A program made the position numbers and the translations under genes. A stretch of 8,437 nucleotides of DNA from Aalborgiella sp031422495 (GTDB lineage Bacteria > Pseudomonadota > Gammaproteobacteria > Burkholderiales > Burkholderiaceae_C). Location: positions 1 through 8,437 of the forward strand of contig JANPLX010000146.1 in the NCBI GenBank assembly GCA_031422495.1, read 5' to 3'. Shown here piece after piece: positions 6,043 to 8,437 of the stretch (the stretch's first letter is position 1; the number at the start of each line of letters is the position of its first letter). The notes under the pieces are model-generated. The model was not told the DNA's origin. It ran no database searches and saw nothing but the letters and a program-made list of their open reading frames with translations.

Positions 6043-6447
6043 TCAAAATTCCAGTGGCTTCAAGTTATACGCAGTATGCCAGTGAACCACGCCGCGTTCC
6101 TCAGTCAGGGCAATTTTGACCAGCCCACCCTTGCACGGCCCACCCACGCAATCTCCCGTCTCAGGGCTGTATTCTGCCCCGTGAGATGAGCAAACCAGCC
6201 ACTGCCCATCGCGGTCAAACACCTTGTTTGGCTGCAAATCCAGCTCCATCGCCACATGACTGCAACGGTTCAGGTAAGCCTGCGGCAAACCCTCAAATCG
6301 AATCGCAAACGCCCGGCAAGTCTGCCCCGCATAAACCACATCAAACGGCACCGCCAAACCGCCGTCGATCAAATCGGTTGAATTGCAGAGCGGCATGACC
6401 TCAGATGGCTCGCTGGGTACAGAAAATTTGATGATGGAATCGGTCAT
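6043..6447 (-). CDS. Small Rieske [2Fe-2S] protein
   Basis: The 134-residue product is essentially one Rieske domain with the two cluster-binding motifs: Cys62-Ser-His64 (in LNRCSHVAMELD) and Cys86-Ser-Ser-His89 (in LVCSSHGAEYSPETG). Two further cysteines, Cys100 and Cys105, lie in the GDCVGGPCKG segment that commonly follows the second motif. No signal peptide or membrane segment is seen, so it should be cytosolic and act as an electron carrier or as a subunit of an oxygenase. No oxygenase alpha subunit lies in the window. Its place between the HAD phosphatase and S49 peptidase genes is, to my knowledge, common in Burkholderiales, but its role is not established. The ATG at 6447 fits the family length. 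The spacer before it holds intergenic repeat copy B, which would lie in the transcript if the cluster is one operon. Confidence 0.93.
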   Translation of the reverse strand: MTDSIIKFSVPSEPSEVMPLCNSTDLIDGGLAVPFDVVYAGQTCRAFAIRFEGLPQAYLNRCSHVAMELDLQPNKVFDRDGQWLVCSSHGAEYSPETGDCVGGPCKGGLVKIALTEERGVVHWHTAYNLKPLEF

Positions 6448-6452
6448 TTTTA

Positions 6453-6497
6453 CTATGAATTTAATAGCTGATTAGGCAATAAATACAACTGCTAGAG
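6453..6497. repeat. Dispersed intergenic repeat, copy B
   Basis: This copy matches core copy A (4899-4943) at 36 of 45 positions without gaps. It begins six bases before the Rieske start codon (upstream on the minus strand) and extends towards the HAD gene. Its left end has CTAT (6453-6456) and ATAG (6463-6466), which can pair. Beyond the core the two copies still share a loose pattern, ATATTT, then TTAGAG/TCAGAG, then TTACTG, ending near the stop codon of the minus-strand gene in each case. In a minus-strand transcript this places a small structured element between the HAD and Rieske coding regions and close to the Rieske ribosome site. Confidence 0.75.
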
Positions 6498-6534
6498 TCA
6501 TATTTGATGTCATTTTAGAGCATTCTTACTGGTT

Positions 6535-7218
6535 TTAGGCAAATTTAGCCATCCACTGATCCAACTCAGCCACCGAGTGCGCGATGTGAAGCGGGTTGTA
6601 GGCTGCGAAGGTGGCGGGCTCGTGGGCGCCGTAGCTGACGGCGACGCTGGGGCAGCCGGCGTTTTGCGCCATCAGGAGGTCGTGCGTGGTGTCGCCGATG
6701 ACTAGGGTGCGCTCGGGGGGGACCTTGAGCTCTTCCATCAGCTCGTGCAGCATCAGCGGATCGGGCTTGTTAGCAGTTTGGTCTGCGGTACGGGAGGCGT
6801 GGAAAAGTCCTTTTAACTCAACGGCTTGCAGGGCGTCGTCTAAACCACGGCGGCTTTTGCCGGTGGCGACGGCTAGCAAATGGTTGCGTTGTTTCAAGGC
6901 AACTAAGAGTTCCAAAACGCCTGTAAACAAGCTGATGTCGTTCATGCTCTGGCCGTAGTGGAATTTGTAGCGCTCGTTCAGCTGCGGGTATTTGCTGGTC
7001 GGCACATCGGGCGCGGCGTGGGCAAGAGCTTGCATCAAGCCCATGCCGATGACGTAGGAGGCGGCTTGGTCCGTCGGCCGCTGCCCGCCGACGTCAACTA
7101 CCGCCGCTTGGATGCTGCGGGTGATGATGGCGGTAGAGTCAGACAGGGTGCCGTCCCAGTCGAAGGCTATTAAATCGAATTTACGGTCAATTTGACGTGT
7201 GGATTTTTGGGTTGTCAT
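6535..7218 (-). CDS. HAD-superfamily (subclass IA) phosphatase, phosphoglycolate phosphatase-like
   Basis: The 227-residue cytosolic product has all four HAD motifs. Motif I is FDWDGTLSDS, with nucleophile Asp20 and acid/base Asp22. Motif II is VATGKS with Thr119. The motif III lysine is Lys151 in ANKPDPLML. Motif IV is VIGDTTHDLLMAQNAG with Asp176 and Asp180. The helical cap between motifs I and II marks subclass IA, the group of Gph and related phosphomonoesterases. The true substrate cannot be read from sequence, and phosphoglycolate is only the usual default name. The ATG at 7218 lies five bases after the rluC stop, and no strong ribosome site is visible, so translation is probably coupled to rluC. 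The same pairing of rluC and a HAD gene beside rne is known in Pseudomonas and Burkholderiales. Confidence 0.93.
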   Translation of the reverse strand: MTTQKSTRQIDRKFDLIAFDWDGTLSDSTAIITRSIQAAVVDVGGQRPTDQAASYVIGMGLMQALAHAAPDVPTSKYPQLNERYKFHYGQSMNDISLFTGVLELLVALKQRNHLLAVATGKSRRGLDDALQAVELKGLFHASRTADQTANKPDPLMLHELMEELKVPPERTLVIGDTTHDLLMAQNAGCPSVAVSYGAHEPATFAAYNPLHIAHSVAELDQWMAKFA

Positions 7219-7223
7219 TGGAA

Positions 7224-8366
7224 TTAGTTTAAAGAATCAACAAAGCTTTGCAGTTCAGCGGGTAATTCGTTCTGCAATTCGACGCGTTCAGCGGTAGCGG
7301 GATGGGTGAGTTGCAGTCGCCATGCGTGCAAAAACATGCGTTTTAAGGCGGTGGTTTGAGATTTGGACGGCTTTTGAAGAGCTTTGTTCAGCTCAAAATC
7401 GCCATATTTGTCATCACCCGCGATGGGGTGAGCTTCGCTGGCGAGATGGACGCGGATTTGGTGGGTGCGGCCGGTTTTGATGGTGACTTCTAGGAGGGTG
7501 AAACCGGCGAAAGACTGGCGAACTTTCACCAAGGTCACCGATTTCATGCCTTCGGGATCGTCTTTGGTGGTGACTTTGACGCGGCGTTCGCCCTCGCTTC
7601 CATCTTTCGTCGGTAGCAAATACTTATGCAAGGGCTTGTCCAGCACCTTCTTATTAGCAGGCCAAGCGCCCACCACCAGAGCGAGATAGGTTTTGCCGGT
7701 TTCGCGCTCGCGGAACTGGTTTTGCATATTCGTTAAGGCGCTGCGTTTCTTGGCGACCAGCAAAATGCCGCTGGTTTCACGGTCCAAGCGATGCACCAAT
7801 TCCAAAAATTTAGCTTGTGGCCGTGCCATGCGCAGCTGCTCAATCACCCCAAAGCTGATGCCTGAACCACCATGCACGGCAACGCCGGCGGGTTTGGAGA
7901 TGGCTAAAACGTAGTCGTCTTCCAGCAAAATCGGGAAATCTTTCAAGATGGAGGTTTTGCTGATTTTGCGCCCATCCGTGGCATTCTCTAATGAGTTAGT
8001 GAGTGCATACTTCGCGGCTTCTGCAGCCATCGCTTCGGTTTTCTCCGCCATGCGTTCAGACACACGCACGGGCGGCAGGCGAACGATATCTCCCTCGCTG
8101 ATGCGGGTATCGGCAGAGGCTCTGCCCTTGTTGACGCGCACTTCGCCGCTGCGGATGATTCGGTAGACGTGGGTTTTGGGGACGCCTTTGAGCTGGCGGA
8201 TCAAGAAGTTGTCCAAACGTTGACCGTCGGAGTTTTCGTCAACCGTGACAAATTCGGCCTTGATAGCAGGGGTAGCTTCAGCCTTGGTATTTAGTGCCAA
8301 TTCAGGTTTAAGCAATAAATTGGCCTTATCTGCTTGTAATTTGGTTTTTAAGGGTGCTTTTTCCAA
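7224..8366 (-). CDS. rluC: 23S rRNA pseudouridine synthase RluC (RluA family)
   Basis: RluC converts uridines 955, 2504 and 2580 (E. coli numbering) of 23S rRNA to pseudouridine. The 380-residue product has an S4 RNA-binding domain at about 47-100 (QRLDNFLIRQLKGVPKTHVY), a charged linker, and the catalytic domain from about 146. This contains ISKPAGVAVHGG (157-168), the motif HRLDRETSG with catalytic Asp195, and GRTHQIRVHLAS (299-310). S4 plus RluA-type domains, and the position next to a presumed rne, favour RluC over RluD. The N-terminal 40 residues are Lys/Ala-rich and look unconserved. The start is TTG at 8366 with AGAGG about five bases upstream; no ATG or GTG is in frame between it and the stop at 8427. 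Later TTG codons (residues 18 and 23) are also possible. The linker between the domains (about 102-143) is long and low in complexity compared with E. coli RluC. Confidence 0.95.
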   Translation of the reverse strand: MEKAPLKTKLQADKANLLLKPELALNTKAEATPAIKAEFVTVDENSDGQRLDNFLIRQLKGVPKTHVYRIIRSGEVRVNKGRASADTRISEGDIVRLPPVRVSERMAEKTEAMAAEAAKYALTNSLENATDGRKISKTSILKDFPILLEDDYVLAISKPAGVAVHGGSGISFGVIEQLRMARPQAKFLELVHRLDRETSGILLVAKKRSALTNMQNQFRERETGKTYLALVVGAWPANKKVLDKPLHKYLLPTKDGSEGERRVKVTTKDDPEGMKSVTLVKVRQSFAGFTLLEVTIKTGRTHQIRVHLASEAHPIAGDDKYGDFELNKALQKPSKSQTTALKRMFLHAWRLQLTHPATAERVELQNELPAELQSFVDSLN

Positions 8367-8375
8367 TCCAGCCTC

Positions 8376-8381
8376 TATAAT
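8376..8381 (+). promoter_or_regulatory. Perfect TATAAT box, possible promoter of a plus-strand gene beyond the right edge (rne expected)
   Basis: A perfect -10 hexamer lies ten bases beyond the rluC start codon on the opposite strand. No good -35 is seen 16-18 bases upstream (GGTGCT is poor), but the position fits a divergent rluC/rne arrangement in which rne has a long leader. The 71 bases right of rluC (8367-8437) contain no complete gene and no coding start I can support. I could not identify a separate convincing promoter for rluC. Confidence 0.35.
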
Positions 8382-8437
8382 ATGATTTACCAGCGCCGCG
8401 CTATAAGTAATTGATTTATCTGGAGTTTAGTCCACAT

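Noticed and set aside
1..8437. CRISPR array, tRNA or rRNA gene, prophage, toxin-antitoxin or defence system
   Set aside because: I saw no regularly spaced repeats, no RNA gene signatures and no integrase, transposase or defence domains; all long genes are accounted for by housekeeping or metabolic families.

Overview
The window looks like an ordinary chromosomal segment of a betaproteobacterium of the order Burkholderiales, most likely Comamonadaceae with moderate GC. This is inferred from protein wording and gene order; no database was searched. It holds nine protein-coding genes, one cut by the left edge. I see no RNA gene, phage, insertion sequence or CRISPR array.

Left block (1-2740): the 5' part of argH (minus strand) is divergent from a membrane sensor histidine kinase of the LytS/AlgZ type. 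The kinase overlaps its LytTR response regulator (AlgR type) by an ATGA. This matches the argH-algZ-algR arrangement known from Pseudomonas. The hemC gene that normally follows algR there is absent from the next positions.

Middle block (2750-4869): a ferredoxin-reductase-type flavoprotein, of the family often labelled CDP-6-deoxy-3,4-glucoseen reductase, is on the minus strand. It is divergent from an atypical NAD(P)-binding epimerase-like protein on the plus strand that lacks the usual YxxxK pair. No deoxysugar genes lie nearby, so the reductase's usual name says little about its role here.

Right block (4969-8366, all minus strand, transcribed right to left): rluC (23S rRNA pseudouridine synthase), a HAD phosphatase, a small Rieske protein and an S49 (SppA-type) membrane peptidase. 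This resembles the conserved set found beside rne (RNase E) in beta- and gammaproteobacteria. The last 71 bases, upstream of rluC, contain a perfect TATAAT on the plus strand, as expected if rne starts just beyond the right edge.

The most interesting non-coding structure is a dispersed intergenic repeat. Two copies, identical at 36 of 45 positions in their core, sit just after the stop codons of the S49 peptidase gene and the HAD gene. A second repeat, a 24-bp tandem duplication, lies in the argH/kinase divergent region where the kinase start is uncertain. I found no convincing new multi-gene system; the findings are mostly modest and checkable.
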